From Hyphomicrobiales bacterium (GTDB lineage Bacteria > Pseudomonadota > Alphaproteobacteria > Parvibaculales > Parvibaculaceae), in the NCBI GenBank assembly GCA_016124805.1, contig WGND01000005.1, positions 1-64,000 on the forward strand: a stretch of 64,000 bases of DNA, read 5' to 3'. Under the pieces are notes generated by a model. It was not told where the DNA came from and ran no database searches. It saw only the letters and a list, made by a program, of their open reading frames with translations. Position 1 is the stretch's first letter. Each line of letters opens with the position of its first letter. Of the stretch, positions 54,229 through 63,609 are shown in pieces. The position numbers and the translations under genes were made by a program.

Positions 54229-54678
54229 ATGACGGAAGTCCTTTTCTACCATTTGCAGTCAAAGCCGCTCGAGCAGGTCTTGCCAGGCCTTCTCGAGCGT
54301 TCGCTGCAGCGCGACTGGCGCGTGGTGGTGAAGGCGGGCAATGAAGAAAAGCTCGGCGCCCTCAACAGCTGGCTTTGGACCTATCGCGAGGACAGCTTTC
54401 TGCCCCATGGCACCAGGGCCGATGGACCGCCGGAGAACGTGCCCGTCTATCTGACAACGGAAGACGAGAATACGAATGGCGGCCATGTTCTTTTTCTGGT
54501 GGAGGGTGCCGCACCCCCCGATATCTCGGGCTATATCCGTTGCGTGTTGATGTTTGACGGCAATGATGAGGCCGCTGTCGCCGAGGCCCGTGGTCACTGG
54601 ACCGCACTCAAGGCCAAGGGCTATGAGGCCTCTTACTGGCAGCAGAACGAAACCGGGGCCTGGGTCAACAAGGCCTGA
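54229..54678 (+). CDS. holC: DNA polymerase III chi subunit HolC
   Basis: Chi links the clamp loader to single-strand-binding protein. The 149-residue protein has the family start EVLFYHLQSKPLEQVLPGLL, the RDWRVVVKAGNEEKLGALN strand-helix, LWTYREDSFLPHGTR, and VLMFDGNDEAAVAEARGHWT. Length and pepA adjacency both fit. It is followed by a 119-base gap before the next gene. Confidence 0.95.
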   Translation: MTEVLFYHLQSKPLEQVLPGLLERSLQRDWRVVVKAGNEEKLGALNSWLWTYREDSFLPHGTRADGPPENVPVYLTTEDENTNGGHVLFLVEGAAPPDISGYIRCVLMFDGNDEAAVAEARGHWTALKAKGYEASYWQQNETGAWVNKA

Positions 54679-54797
54679 GGCGGCAGATTGCCTTGTCATA
54701 CAAATTTGCATGGTAATTAAAAGATATCCCCAATTGTTAAACTGCTCCTCCTACCCCATATTCATTTCTGGATTTGGGAGCTCTGGGGAGAGACAAG

Positions 54798-55721
54798 ATG
54801 TCGAAATGGACACGCCGCGCGCTGATTGCGCTGGCATTTCTGGTGGTCGTTGGCGGAGGCGCCTATTACTGGCTGATCGTCGAAAGCCACATGCCCGCCG
54901 ATGCCGAATTCAGCCTCGATATGAACGCTGTGCGCGAGCTGGCTGATGCCATGCCCGGTGACAAGCCGGAGAACATTCAGGTTGAGCAAGTAGCCGGTTT
55001 TGCCTTTCCGGCCACCGCAATTGTGGCAGGCGATGGTTGGGCGCAGAAAGCCATGCCGGTTTTCTCCTACCGTGTCGTCTATCCTGATGGCACCTCCGGC
55101 ATCATTGACACAGCCATGGACCAGAAAACCGCCGAAGCGGCTGGTGCGCCGGAATTTGATCAGGACGCCTATGACCGCATGAGCGCGGCGATGCACAAGG
55201 CGAGCTTCATTCTGATTACCCATGAACATATGGACCATATTGGCGGCCTGGCCGCGCAACCTGATGTGGCGGCGCTGACGCCTGTGGTTAAAATTACCAA
55301 GGAACAGCAGGACCATCCCGAGCGCAGTGCGCCGGTGACCTTCCCCGAAGGTGTGCGGGAAGGCTTCACGCCGGTCGTCTATGACCGCTTGACGGCGATT
55401 GCCCCCGGTATCGTGCTGATCAAGGCGCCCGGCCATTCACCGGGTAGCCAGATGATCTATGTCCGCAAGGCGGATGGCACGGAAATCCTGTTTCTGGGGG
55501 ATGCCGTCTGGCAATTCCGCAATATCGAGGTCATGCGGGAACGGGCGCGGCTGGTGACCCAATTCATGCTTAAAGAAGACAGAATGGCGGTCTTCGGACA
55601 GATTAAGGCGCTTGCCGCGCTGCATGAAGCCGAGCCTGGCCTCAAAATGATGCCGGGCCACGACGGCGGTATGATGGCGAGCCTGCTGGAGGAAGGGGTG
55701 CTGAGCAAGGGCTTTGAATAG
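54798..55721 (+). CDS. Membrane-anchored metallo-beta-lactamase-fold hydrolase
   Basis: A 307-residue protein with an N-terminal membrane anchor (RALIALAFLVVVGGGAYYWL) and an MBL-fold domain. The zinc motif is LITHEHMDHIGG; further ligands are the His of KAPGHSPGSQ, the Asp of LFLGDAVW and the His of MMPGHDGG. The anchor with no cleavage site suggests a periplasmic-facing enzyme. It is not close to known class B lactamases; hydrolysis of a lactone, phosphodiester or other ester is equally possible. GGGGAG precedes ATG 54798. Confidence 0.88.
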   Translation: MSKWTRRALIALAFLVVVGGGAYYWLIVESHMPADAEFSLDMNAVRELADAMPGDKPENIQVEQVAGFAFPATAIVAGDGWAQKAMPVFSYRVVYPDGTSGIIDTAMDQKTAEAAGAPEFDQDAYDRMSAAMHKASFILITHEHMDHIGGLAAQPDVAALTPVVKITKEQQDHPERSAPVTFPEGVREGFTPVVYDRLTAIAPGIVLIKAPGHSPGSQMIYVRKADGTEILFLGDAVWQFRNIEVMRERARLVTQFMLKEDRMAVFGQIKALAALHEAEPGLKMMPGHDGGMMASLLEEGVLSKGFE

Positions 55722-55819
55722 CGCCTGCCGGGCACCGGCCCCGAGCCGCCGAACAAGCAAAAATCTTAACTATTCTAGGGCATAAAGACCTTTGATCTCT
55801 AATTGGAGAAGCTGGGTCA

Positions 55820-58333
55820 ATGTCCCTCGTGGATACGTCAACGAAGATGAATGATCGCAAGCCGGTTGCCCTTTGGCAGCTGGTAATGCTTCCGCTCATC
55901 TCGCTGGCCGCGACGCTTTTGGCCTTTACGGCAGCCGAAAAGACGGTGCATCAGGCCGCCGAACAGCATTTTGAATATCGCCAGTCACAGATCGTCGACG
56001 CCATCAGTCGCCGCATGCGGACTTATGAGTCGGTGCTGCGCGGAACGCTGTCCTTCTTCAAGGTGGATGGTCAGGTGAGCCGGGATGAATGGAACACCTA
56101 TGTTACCAGTCTCCAGATCGTCGACTCCTTTCCCGGCATTCAGGCGCTGGGTTATGCGCAGGTTGTGCCGCCATCCAAGAAAGATGCCTTTGAGCGGGCC
56201 GTGCGTCAGGAGGGTTTCAGGGACTTCCATATCAAACCGCAAACGCCACGCGATTTTTATACCGCCATCAAATTCATCTCGCCGATGGATGAACGAAACT
56301 TGCGTGCCTTTGGCTATGACATGTGGTCTGAAAAGACCCGTCGGGACGCCATGAGCCGCGCGACGGATACCGGCAAGACGATGCTGAGCGGGCGCGTGAT
56401 GCTGGTGCAGGAAAATGGCGAGGATGTGCAGCACGGCATTCTGATGTATCTGCCTTTTTATGGTGCCGGCCTGAAGACGCCGACCACCATCGAAGCGCGC
56501 CGCGCAAAACTGCAGGGCTTCGTCTATAGCGCTTTCCGCATGAAGGATCTGATGCGTGGCATTCTGGAAAGCGACCTGAATGACATGCATGTGCGGATTT
56601 CAGCCATTGATCAGGACGGCAAAGCCAATCTTCTCTTTGAAACCGACAATGAACCCAAGACCCGACATTTTCTGGCGCATGCGCCGCTGACCAATTCCCA
56701 GCAGATCAATATGTATGGCCAGACCTGGAGTCTGAACTTCGAAGGTTTCTCTGGCTTCTATCCTGATCTGCCGCGACACAATCCCAGCGTCGTCGTGCTT
56801 TTCTGCGGCTTGATCATTACCGCGCTGCTGGCGCTTCTGAGCCATGCCACGCAGACAACGGATCGTCGCGCGTCGAAACTCGCCGACAAAATGACGCGTG
56901 ATCTCGATGCCCGCGCCAATGAGCTTGCAAATGTTGTGAGCGAATTGAATCTCGAAATCGAACGCCGCGAGGCTGTTGAGGCATCACAGAAACAGCTTGA
57001 AGAACGCCTGCGCAAACAGGCAACGACAGATTATCTGACCGGGCTTTCAAATCGTGCCGTCTTTAATGATGCCTTGAAGGTGCAGGAAAAATTGAGCGCC
57101 ACGCAGGATATTTCCTGTGGCGTGTTGCTGCTCGACCTCGACCGCTTCAAACACGTCAATGACACGATGGGTCATTTCACCGGCGACCGCGTGCTCTGTG
57201 TGGTGGCCGAACGCCTGCGTGCCATTATTCACCCGCCGCATATTCTCGTGCGTCAGGGCGGTGACGAATTTGCCATCCTGTTGCGTGGTGCCGTCACACC
57301 GGCTGCGGCCATGCGCATCAGCGAAAGCTGTATCTCCGCGCTGCTTGAGCCGATTGATATTGATGGCAAGACGGTCAAATGCCAGACCAGCATTGGTGTC
57401 GCGCTGCATCGAGATGGTGTCTGCGACACATCCAAGCTTCTCTCGCGGGCCGACATGGCGCTCTATCAGTCCAAGGCGGCAGGCCGCGGCTGCTACAAGA
57501 TTTTTGACAACGAGCTTGAGGAAAGCTTGAACGAGCGCAATCAGCTCGAGGCGGCCCTTCAGGGCGCCGTGCTGCGCAACGAGCTTGAGCTTTATTATCA
57601 GCCCAAAATCAAAAGCCATACCGGCGAGATCGCGGGTTATGAAGCCTTGCTGCGCTGGAAACATCCGACACTGGGCATGGTGCCGCCCGACCGCTTCATT
57701 CCGCTGGCCGAGGAAACCACACTCATCAATGAAATTGGCGATCTGGTGATCGACAGGGCTTGTGCACAGATTGCGAAATGGAAGCAGCAGGGGCAGGCCA
57801 AACCTGTGGCCGTCAACCTGTCGCCAAGCCAGTTCAGCCAGCGCGATCTTGTCAAGCGCATCAAGGTTGCCATGACCCGCCACAAGGTCGAAGCGAGCCT
57901 GCTTGAAATCGAGATCACGGAAAATGTTCTGATCACGGATTTTGAGGAAGCCGTGGAGCAGCTGCGCAAGCTGCACATGCTGGGTCTGCGCATTTCCATT
58001 GACGATTTCGGCACGGGCTTCTCATCGCTTGCCTATCTGCACAGGCTGGATGTGGATGTGCTGAAGATCGACCGCTCTTTCGTGAGCAGTCTTGATACGA
58101 GCCAGTCGCGGTCGATTGTTGAATCGATCCTCGGCCTTGCCCGCAACCTGCGCCTTGAAGTGGTGGCGGAAGGCGTGGAAACGGTCGAGCAGGCCCGCTT
58201 CCTGCGTGCCCATGGTTGCGAATTGATGCAGGGCTATCTGTTCAGCCCGGCGCTGCCGATCCATGATCTTGAGGAATGGATCATCGAGCATGAAAAGCAG
58301 CCGCCTGGTTTTGCCGAACTCAAAGGCATATAA
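55820..58333 (+). CDS. CHASE-GGDEF-EAL cyclic-di-GMP signalling protein
   Basis: An 837-residue membrane sensor that may make and break cyclic di-GMP. A first helix (about residues 18-40) precedes a periplasmic CHASE domain (FPGIQALGYAQVVPP; RNLRAFGYDMWSEKTRRDAM), a second helix near 330-350, and a coiled coil. The GGDEF domain has the intact motif RQGGDEFAILL at residues 480-484; the place of the RxxD inhibitory site holds HPPH. The EAL domain keeps YEALLRWKHP (608-610), NLSPSQF, EIEITENVLI, IDDFGTGFSSL, and VAEGVETVEQ. Both active sites look intact. It ends 6 bases before the convergent ABC-F stop. Confidence 0.95.
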   Translation: MSLVDTSTKMNDRKPVALWQLVMLPLISLAATLLAFTAAEKTVHQAAEQHFEYRQSQIVDAISRRMRTYESVLRGTLSFFKVDGQVSRDEWNTYVTSLQIVDSFPGIQALGYAQVVPPSKKDAFERAVRQEGFRDFHIKPQTPRDFYTAIKFISPMDERNLRAFGYDMWSEKTRRDAMSRATDTGKTMLSGRVMLVQENGEDVQHGILMYLPFYGAGLKTPTTIEARRAKLQGFVYSAFRMKDLMRGILESDLNDMHVRISAIDQDGKANLLFETDNEPKTRHFLAHAPLTNSQQINMYGQTWSLNFEGFSGFYPDLPRHNPSVVVLFCGLIITALLALLSHATQTTDRRASKLADKMTRDLDARANELANVVSELNLEIERREAVEASQKQLEERLRKQATTDYLTGLSNRAVFNDALKVQEKLSATQDISCGVLLLDLDRFKHVNDTMGHFTGDRVLCVVAERLRAIIHPPHILVRQGGDEFAILLRGAVTPAAAMRISESCISALLEPIDIDGKTVKCQTSIGVALHRDGVCDTSKLLSRADMALYQSKAAGRGCYKIFDNELEESLNERNQLEAALQGAVLRNELELYYQPKIKSHTGEIAGYEALLRWKHPTLGMVPPDRFIPLAEETTLINEIGDLVIDRACAQIAKWKQQGQAKPVAVNLSPSQFSQRDLVKRIKVAMTRHKVEASLLEIEITENVLITDFEEAVEQLRKLHMLGLRISIDDFGTGFSSLAYLHRLDVDVLKIDRSFVSSLDTSQSRSIVESILGLARNLRLEVVAEGVETVEQARFLRAHGCELMQGYLFSPALPIHDLEEWIIEHEKQPPGFAELKGI

Positions 58334-58339
58334 AGCGCC

Positions 58340-60256
58340 TCAGGCTTCAACACCCATCGCTTCTTCATAAGCCGCAATGGCGCCGAGCCAGGTTTCTTCC
58401 GCCTTGGCCAGCTGCCTCAAGATGTCGGCGCGCGATTTGGCCAGTCGAGTGGCTTCATCCGGCTTGCCTTCGAGAGCGGCTGCGTCACCCAGTGTCTTGT
58501 CGACACGGGCAAGCTCGGCCTGCAGCTTCTCGACTTCCTTTTCGGCGGCCTGCGCCTTCTTCTTCAGCGGCGCATTCTGCTCGCGCTTCTGGGCAGCGAT
58601 GCGGCGGGCCTCTTTCTTGTCGTGATTGGGGCGCGGTGCCGGCGCGGGCGCGTCCTCATCAATTTCTTCAGAGATGGGTTTGATCTTGCGGGCAGGATCC
58701 AGAAGCCACTTCTTGTAGTCATCCAGATCGCCGTCATAGGAACGGACGGAGCCATCGGCCACAAGCCAGAGACGGTCGGCGCAGGTTTCGACCAGATGCC
58801 TGTCATGGCTGATCAGGATGAAGGCCCCCTCATAGTCATTGATCGCCATGACCAGCGCCTCGCGGCTGTCGACATCCAGATGGTTGGTCGGCTCGTCAAG
58901 GATGATGAGATGGGGCCGGTGATAGGTCTGCACGGCAAACAGCAGGCGGGCCTTCTCGCCACCCGAGAGCTTTTCGACATTGGTGTCCGCTTTGTCGACG
59001 CCGAAGCCATAGGAGCCGGCAATGGCGCGCACCTGCGCCTGCGTGGCATTGGGCACAAGCTCGCGGAAATGATCGTAAGGCGTTTCGCCCATGTTCAATT
59101 CGTCGAGCTGGTGCTGGGCGAAATAGGCGATGCGCAGCTTCTTGGAATCATATTTGTGCCCGGCTGTGACCTGCAGGCGGTCGCAAAGCAGCTTGGCGAA
59201 GGTCGATTTGCCGTTGCCATTGGCACCGAGCAGCGCGATGCGGTCATCATGATCGATGCGCAGATCAAGGCCGGTGAGAACCGGCTTGTCGGGCTCATAG
59301 CCGACGCTGGCATGTTCCAGACGGATGATGGGCGAGGCGAGCGGCTTTTCCGGCGCGGGAAAGCGGAAGGGCATGACGCGCTCGTTCAGGATGTCGGCAA
59401 TCGGCTCCATCTTGGCAAGCGCTTTCATGCGGCTCTGGGCCTGACGGGCCTTGGAGGCCTTGGCCTTGAAACGCTCGACAAAGCTTTCCATGTGGCGGCG
59501 GGCGTCTTCCTGTTTCTTTTTCATCGACATCTGCAGCAGCAGCTTTTCGCGGCGCGTGCGGTCGAAGCGGTCGTAATTGCCTGAATAGAAGGTGAGCTTC
59601 TTGTGCTCCAGATGCAGGATGTTCTGCGCCACATTGTTCAGCAGGTCGCGGTCATGGCTGACAATGAAGACCGTAAAGGGATAGGCGCGCAGATATTCCT
59701 CAAGCCAGATCGTGCCTTCAAGATCGAGATAGTTGGTCGGTTCGTCGAGCAGCAGCAGGTCGGGCTCGGAGAAGAGCACGGCGGCCAGCGCCACGCGCAT
59801 GCGCCAGCCACCGGAAAAATCGGCGCAAGGGCGCGCCTGAGCGGCTTCATCAAAGCCGAGACCGGCCAGAATGGAGGCCGCGCGGGCAGGGGCGGCATGG
59901 GCGCCCATATCGGCCAGACGGGTGTGTATCTCGGCAATGCGATGGGCATCTGTGGCCGTTTCGGCCTCGGCGAGCAGCGAAGCGCGCTCCTTGTCGGCGG
60001 CCAGAACGGTGTCGAGAAGGGTGATGGGCCCTGAGGGGGCCTCCTGGGTCACCATGCCCACACGCCAGTTCTTGGGATAGCTGATCGAGCCTGTTTCCGG
60101 GCCGTAAACGCCTGTGATCAGCTTGAGAAGCGTGGATTTGCCCGTGCCGTTGCGGCCGACAAAGCCCGTGCGCTGCCCGGGGGGAAGGGCGGCGGTCACG
60201 TGATCAAGGAGGAGGCGCCCCTCCATGCGGAAAGTCAGGTCATTTATATGAAGCAT
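58340..60256 (-). CDS. ABC-F family ATPase
   Basis: A 638-residue soluble protein with two ABC domains and no membrane part; ABC-F proteins bind the ribosomal E site or act on translation. Domain 1: GRNGTGKSTLLKLITG and DFSGGWRMRVALAAVLF with LLLLDEPTNYLDLEGTIWLE. The linker (RFKAKASKARQAQSRMKALA) is charged. Domain 2: GANGNGKSTFAKLL and KLSGGEKARLLFAVQTY with LIILDEPTNHLDVDSREAL. The C-terminus is a coiled coil (LKKKAQAAEKEVEKLQAELA). It resembles YheS/Uup; which of these cannot be settled. It is divergent from ndk. Confidence 0.93.
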   Translation of the reverse strand: MLHINDLTFRMEGRLLLDHVTAALPPGQRTGFVGRNGTGKSTLLKLITGVYGPETGSISYPKNWRVGMVTQEAPSGPITLLDTVLAADKERASLLAEAETATDAHRIAEIHTRLADMGAHAAPARAASILAGLGFDEAAQARPCADFSGGWRMRVALAAVLFSEPDLLLLDEPTNYLDLEGTIWLEEYLRAYPFTVFIVSHDRDLLNNVAQNILHLEHKKLTFYSGNYDRFDRTRREKLLLQMSMKKKQEDARRHMESFVERFKAKASKARQAQSRMKALAKMEPIADILNERVMPFRFPAPEKPLASPIIRLEHASVGYEPDKPVLTGLDLRIDHDDRIALLGANGNGKSTFAKLLCDRLQVTAGHKYDSKKLRIAYFAQHQLDELNMGETPYDHFRELVPNATQAQVRAIAGSYGFGVDKADTNVEKLSGGEKARLLFAVQTYHRPHLIILDEPTNHLDVDSREALVMAINDYEGAFILISHDRHLVETCADRLWLVADGSVRSYDGDLDDYKKWLLDPARKIKPISEEIDEDAPAPAPRPNHDKKEARRIAAQKREQNAPLKKKAQAAEKEVEKLQAELARVDKTLGDAAALEGKPDEATRLAKSRADILRQLAKAEETWLGAIAAYEEAMGVEA

Positions 60257-60349
60257 GGCGGTTCCTTAGCACGCCTTGTTGCCGCCGTCATCAAGGGCGG
60301 CTATAACGCCGCTGAATTACCCCGAACCTAAATTCAAGGAAGCGACCGC

Positions 60350-60772
60350 ATGGCTCTCGAGCGCACTTTTTCGATCATCAAACCGGACGCAACGCGCCGG
60401 AATCTCACCGGCAAGATCATCGACCGCTTTGAAAGCAATGGTCTGCGGATCGTTGCCTCCAAGCGTATCCACATGTCGAAGGCACAGGCTGAAGGCTTCT
60501 ATGCCGTTCACAAGGAACGTCCCTTCTTCAATGATCTGGTCTCCTTCATGATTTCCGGCCCCGTCGTGGTGCAGGTTCTCGAAGGCGAAAATGCTGTTCT
60601 GAAGAACCGCGAAATCATGGGCGCGACCAATCCGGAAAATGCCGAAGCCGGCACGATCCGCAAGGATTTTGCCGAGTCGATCGAGGCCAATTCGGTCCAT
60701 GGCTCGGATGCGCCCGAGACGGCTGCTGAAGAAATCAAATATTTCTTCAAGGACGAAGAGATCGTCGGCTGA
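60350..60772 (+). CDS. ndk: Nucleoside-diphosphate kinase
   Basis: Ndk transfers the gamma phosphate between nucleoside triphosphates and diphosphates through a phosphohistidine. The 140-residue protein has [20 protein letters not shown] at the start, [20 protein letters not shown], and the active-site His117 in [18 protein letters not shown]. The size is normal. It ends at a strong terminator and is monocistronic. Confidence 0.98.
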   Translation: MALERTFSIIKPDATRRNLTGKIIDRFESNGLRIVASKRIHMSKAQAEGFYAVHKERPFFNDLVSFMISGPVVVQVLEGENAVLKNREIMGATNPENAEAGTIRKDFAESIEANSVHGSDAPETAAEEIKYFFKDEEIVG

Positions 60773-60795
60773 AGCATTCAGCCCGACTTTTGCGG

Positions 60796-60823
60796 AAGCC
60801 CTGCCGGATTGGCAGGGCTTTTT
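60796..60823 (+). terminator. Rho-independent terminator after ndk
   Basis: AAGCCCTGCC (60796-60805) pairs perfectly with GGCAGGGCTT (60811-60820) around GGATT, followed by TTT. It lies 24 bases after the ndk stop. Confidence 0.92.
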
Positions 60824-60872
60824 GCATTTGGGGCGGGCCGTGTAGACTGAGGGTGAAGATTCTGGAGATAAA

Positions 60873-61649
60873 ATGACCCTTGCCCGCCTGCCCAAACTCA
60901 TCCGCTGGTATTATGAAGGCATGTCGGTCTCCGCGCAGCGCTTCCGCTATGGGCTGCTGATCTTCGACATCACGACCATTCTTTTCATTGTCGCCTCGTC
61001 ATTCATGCCGCGCACGCCACTCATCGAATGGGTCGATGCGGTAATCGGCGTGCTGATCCTGATTGATTTTGTCGCCCGTTTCATCATCGCGCGCCATCGC
61101 TGGATGGGGCTCCTGCATCCCACAAGCATCGCCGACATCATTGTGATCGGCTCCTTCCTCGCGCCGGTTGTGGGCGAGGGGCTGGGCTTCCTGCGGGTGC
61201 TGCGCACGCTGCGGCTGCTGCGCACCTATCGCACGCTGTCACGCCTGAGGCAGGATTTCCGCTTCTTCCGCCAGAATGAAGATGTGATCGTGGCGGGCAT
61301 CAATCTGGGTGTCTTCATTTTCATCATGACCGGGCTCGTCTATGAGACCCAGCACCGGATCAATGACAGCATCGGCAATTATGCCGACGCCCTCTATTTC
61401 ACGGTGACGACGCTGACGACAACCGGCTTTGGCGACATCACCCTGCCGGGCACGGCGGGGCGGCTGCTGTCGGTGGGCATCATGATTTTCGGCGTGACAC
61501 TGTTTCTGCGGCTGGCGCAGGTTCTCTTCCGCCCGCCCAAGATCGCCTATGAATGTCTCGAATGCGGGCTCAACCGCCATGACCCCGACGCCGTCCATTG
61601 CAAGCATTGCGGGGCGCTGGTTCATATCACGACCGAAGGCTGGAGCTAG
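60873..61649 (+). CDS. Voltage-gated-type potassium channel with C-terminal zinc ribbon
   Basis: A 258-residue six-helix cation channel. S1-S3 are hydrophobic (LLIFDITTILFIVASSFM; VIGVLILIDFVARFIIA; ADIIVIGSFLAP). S4 carries regularly spaced arginines, RVLRTLRLLRTYRTLSRLR. The pore has selectivity filter TLTTTGFGDI with GFG at residues 185-187, a potassium-type filter. After S6 comes a short C4 zinc ribbon with Cys228, Cys231, Cys243 and Cys246 (ECLECGLNRHDPDAVHCKHC). No RCK or cyclic-nucleotide domain is present. A cytoplasmic metal-sensing or assembly role for the ribbon is inference. Confidence 0.9.
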   Translation: MTLARLPKLIRWYYEGMSVSAQRFRYGLLIFDITTILFIVASSFMPRTPLIEWVDAVIGVLILIDFVARFIIARHRWMGLLHPTSIADIIVIGSFLAPVVGEGLGFLRVLRTLRLLRTYRTLSRLRQDFRFFRQNEDVIVAGINLGVFIFIMTGLVYETQHRINDSIGNYADALYFTVTTLTTTGFGDITLPGTAGRLLSVGIMIFGVTLFLRLAQVLFRPPKIAYECLECGLNRHDPDAVHCKHCGALVHITTEGWS

Positions 61650-61650
61650 A

Positions 61651-62178
61651 TCAGCTGAGGATCGCCTTGCGCAGGCTTGTGATCCCGGCCTGCAGCATGT
61701 CGGCGAGTTCGGCGTCTGCCGCAATGCCGCCTTCGGGAAGGGTGCGACCAGGCAAGGGCAATGTGACGCTTGCCTCATCAACAACATGAGCCGACATGAC
61801 GGTCAAAATCTCGGTCAGCGAGGCAATGGCATGGGTGCCGCGCGGCGAAGCATTGAACAGGGCGACCGGCTTGTCCACCAGCTCGCCGCTGCCGACCAGC
61901 CAGTCCAGCGCATTCTTCAACACGCCCGGCACGCCATGGGCATATTCGGGCGTGGAGAAAATGACGCCATCGGCCTCATTCATCTGCGCACGAAATTCTT
62001 GAACAGCAGCAGGGGTTTGCCCTGAGTCGTCGATGTCGGGATTGAAGTGCGGCAACTGCCCGATGAGATCCGAGATGAGGATGACCGTGCCCTGCGGCGC
62101 GACCTCATGTAACGCATGAAGCAGCGCATTGTTGGATGAGGCCATCCGCAAGCTACCTGATAGGGCCAGAATATTCAT
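61651..62178 (-). CDS. NADPH-dependent FMN reductase
   Basis: A 175-residue flavodoxin-like reductase of the FMN_red family (as chromate or quinone reductases and SsuE). The FMN phosphate loop is LALSGSLRMASSNNALLHAL, the isoalloxazine region FSTPEYAHGVPGVLKNALDW, and NASPRGTHAIASL follows. The natural acceptor cannot be told. It converges on the channel gene with one base between the stops and is divergent from the ICMT-like gene. Confidence 0.92.
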   Translation of the reverse strand: MNILALSGSLRMASSNNALLHALHEVAPQGTVILISDLIGQLPHFNPDIDDSGQTPAAVQEFRAQMNEADGVIFSTPEYAHGVPGVLKNALDWLVGSGELVDKPVALFNASPRGTHAIASLTEILTVMSAHVVDEASVTLPLPGRTLPEGGIAADAELADMLQAGITSLRKAILS

Positions 62179-62326
62179 CGCTTCGCTTCCTCGTGAACGC
62201 TCTATATGAGGCGCGTCCGGCCGCTTGTGAAGCCCTTAACATCTTCTCAATCAGACAGGCATAATCTGAGGCGGCGCTGGCAACGGCTGGTGCTGACTCT
62301 TCGGCCCGTGTGGCAGGAGCCCTATC

Positions 62327-62965
62327 TTGGAAAAGCTGTTGTCGGCACGTCGTGTCGTTGCAACGCACAGCGTCGAAATTTTCGAGCGGCTGAGCGTCCT
62401 CATTCTTTTTGGCTGGCTCTGTCAGCGGATCATCTATTCGCTTGAAACCTCCGATACCTGGTATCCGCTGCTGCTTCTGGCCTCGGAAGCGCTGGTGGTG
62501 GTGTTCATGCTCATCCGCCGGAGCACGCAGAACATATCCCACCATCCATGGGACTGGTCGCTTGCCTTTGGCGCCATGTTGCTGCCAATGCTGGTCATGC
62601 CGTTTGAGGCAACACCCCTGATGACGCCGGGCTTCTGTGCCTGGTTGCTGTTCATTGGCTTTCTGCTGCAGCTTTACGCCAAATTGTCTTTGAACCGGAG
62701 CTTCGGTGTTGTGGCCGCCAATCGCGGCGTCGTGGCGGCAGGGCCCTATCGCTGGGTCCGTCATCCGATGTATGCGGCCTATTTCATCTCGCATATCGGC
62801 TTTCTGCTGCTCTATCCCTCATTCTGGAATCTGGCCGTCTATCTGACATCAGCAGGCATACAGATCATGCGTCTGCTGGCAGAGGAACGGCTTCTCTCCG
62901 AGAGTGCGGAATATCGGGACCTGATGCAGCGCGTGCCTTACCGGCTTGTTCCCGGCATTTTCTAG
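62327..62965 (+). CDS. Isoprenylcysteine carboxyl methyltransferase-like membrane protein
   Basis: A 212-residue protein with about five hydrophobic segments and a conserved C-terminal methyltransferase core, GPYRWVRHPMYAAYFISHIG then LLAEERLLSESAEYRDLMQR. This RHPMY and EE pattern is shared by ICMT and phospholipid methyltransferases of the same superfamily. The substrate in bacteria is usually unknown. TTG 62327 is used with AGGAG about eight bases before it. Its stop shares the palindrome CTAG with the stop of purN on the other strand. Confidence 0.85.
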   Translation: MEKLLSARRVVATHSVEIFERLSVLILFGWLCQRIIYSLETSDTWYPLLLLASEALVVVFMLIRRSTQNISHHPWDWSLAFGAMLLPMLVMPFEATPLMTPGFCAWLLFIGFLLQLYAKLSLNRSFGVVAANRGVVAAGPYRWVRHPMYAAYFISHIGFLLLYPSFWNLAVYLTSAGIQIMRLLAEERLLSESAEYRDLMQRVPYRLVPGIF

Positions 62966-63609
62966 AGGGGCAGCGGCACGAAGAGCGGGCCATCGGTCGC
63001 GGCGACTTCACCCTGAATGATGACCTTCTCGCCCGAGACACGCGCCGCGCCCGATGCCACAAGCCGGAGGGCGAGCGGATAGAGCACATGTTCGGCGGCC
63101 AGAACGCGGTCGGCGAGTGCCTCGACAGTATCGCCCGGCAGGACCGGCACAGCGGCCTGCGCCACGATTGGTCCCTCATCCATTTCAGCACGCACGAAAT
63201 GCACCGTCGCGCCCGTAATGCGGACACCTGCATCAATGGTGCGCTGATGGACATGCAGGCCCTTGAAGGCGGGCAGCAAGGAGGGGTGAATGTTCAGCTG
63301 GCGGTCGCGCCATTTGGCGACAAAGCCATCAGACAGGATGCGCATGAAGCCGGCATTGCAGATAAGTTCCGCCCCCGCGGCAACGAGCTTTTCATCCATC
63401 GCCGCATCAAAAGCCTCACGTGTCTCATAATCCTTGTGGCTGATGACATGGGTCTCAATGCCTGCCGCCTTGGCAATCGCCAGACCGGCGGCATCGGCCT
63501 TGTTGGAAATGACGACGACGATCTCCGCCGGGTAGCCGGGCTCGCGCGTTGCGGTCAGCAGGGCTTCAAAATTGGACCCGCGTCCGGAAATCAGGATGCC
63601 GACCTTCAA
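62962..63609 (-). CDS. purN: Phosphoribosylglycinamide formyltransferase PurN
   Basis: PurN transfers formyl from 10-formyl-THF to GAR in purine synthesis. The 215-residue protein has VGILISGRGSNFEALL at the start, NAGFMRIL, the catalytic segment LNIHPSLLPAFKGLHVHQ with Asn and His, and HFVRAEMDEGPIVAQAAV with the Asp. Translation starts at TTG 63609, sharing TTGA with the purM stop, so purM and purN are coupled. The far upstream start in frame runs through purM and is not used. Confidence 0.96.
   Translation of the reverse strand: MKVGILISGRGSNFEALLTATREPGYPAEIVVVISNKADAAGLAIAKAAGIETHVISHKDYETREAFDAAMDEKLVAAGAELICNAGFMRILSDGFVAKWRDRQLNIHPSLLPAFKGLHVHQRTIDAGVRITGATVHFVRAEMDEGPIVAQAAVPVLPGDTVEALADRVLAAEHVLYPLALRLVASGAARVSGEKVIIQGEVAATDGPLFVPLPL

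Noticed and set aside
57047-57976. 309-residue minus-strand frame opposite the GGDEF-EAL gene
   Set aside because: Lies across two intact catalytic domains on the plus strand.
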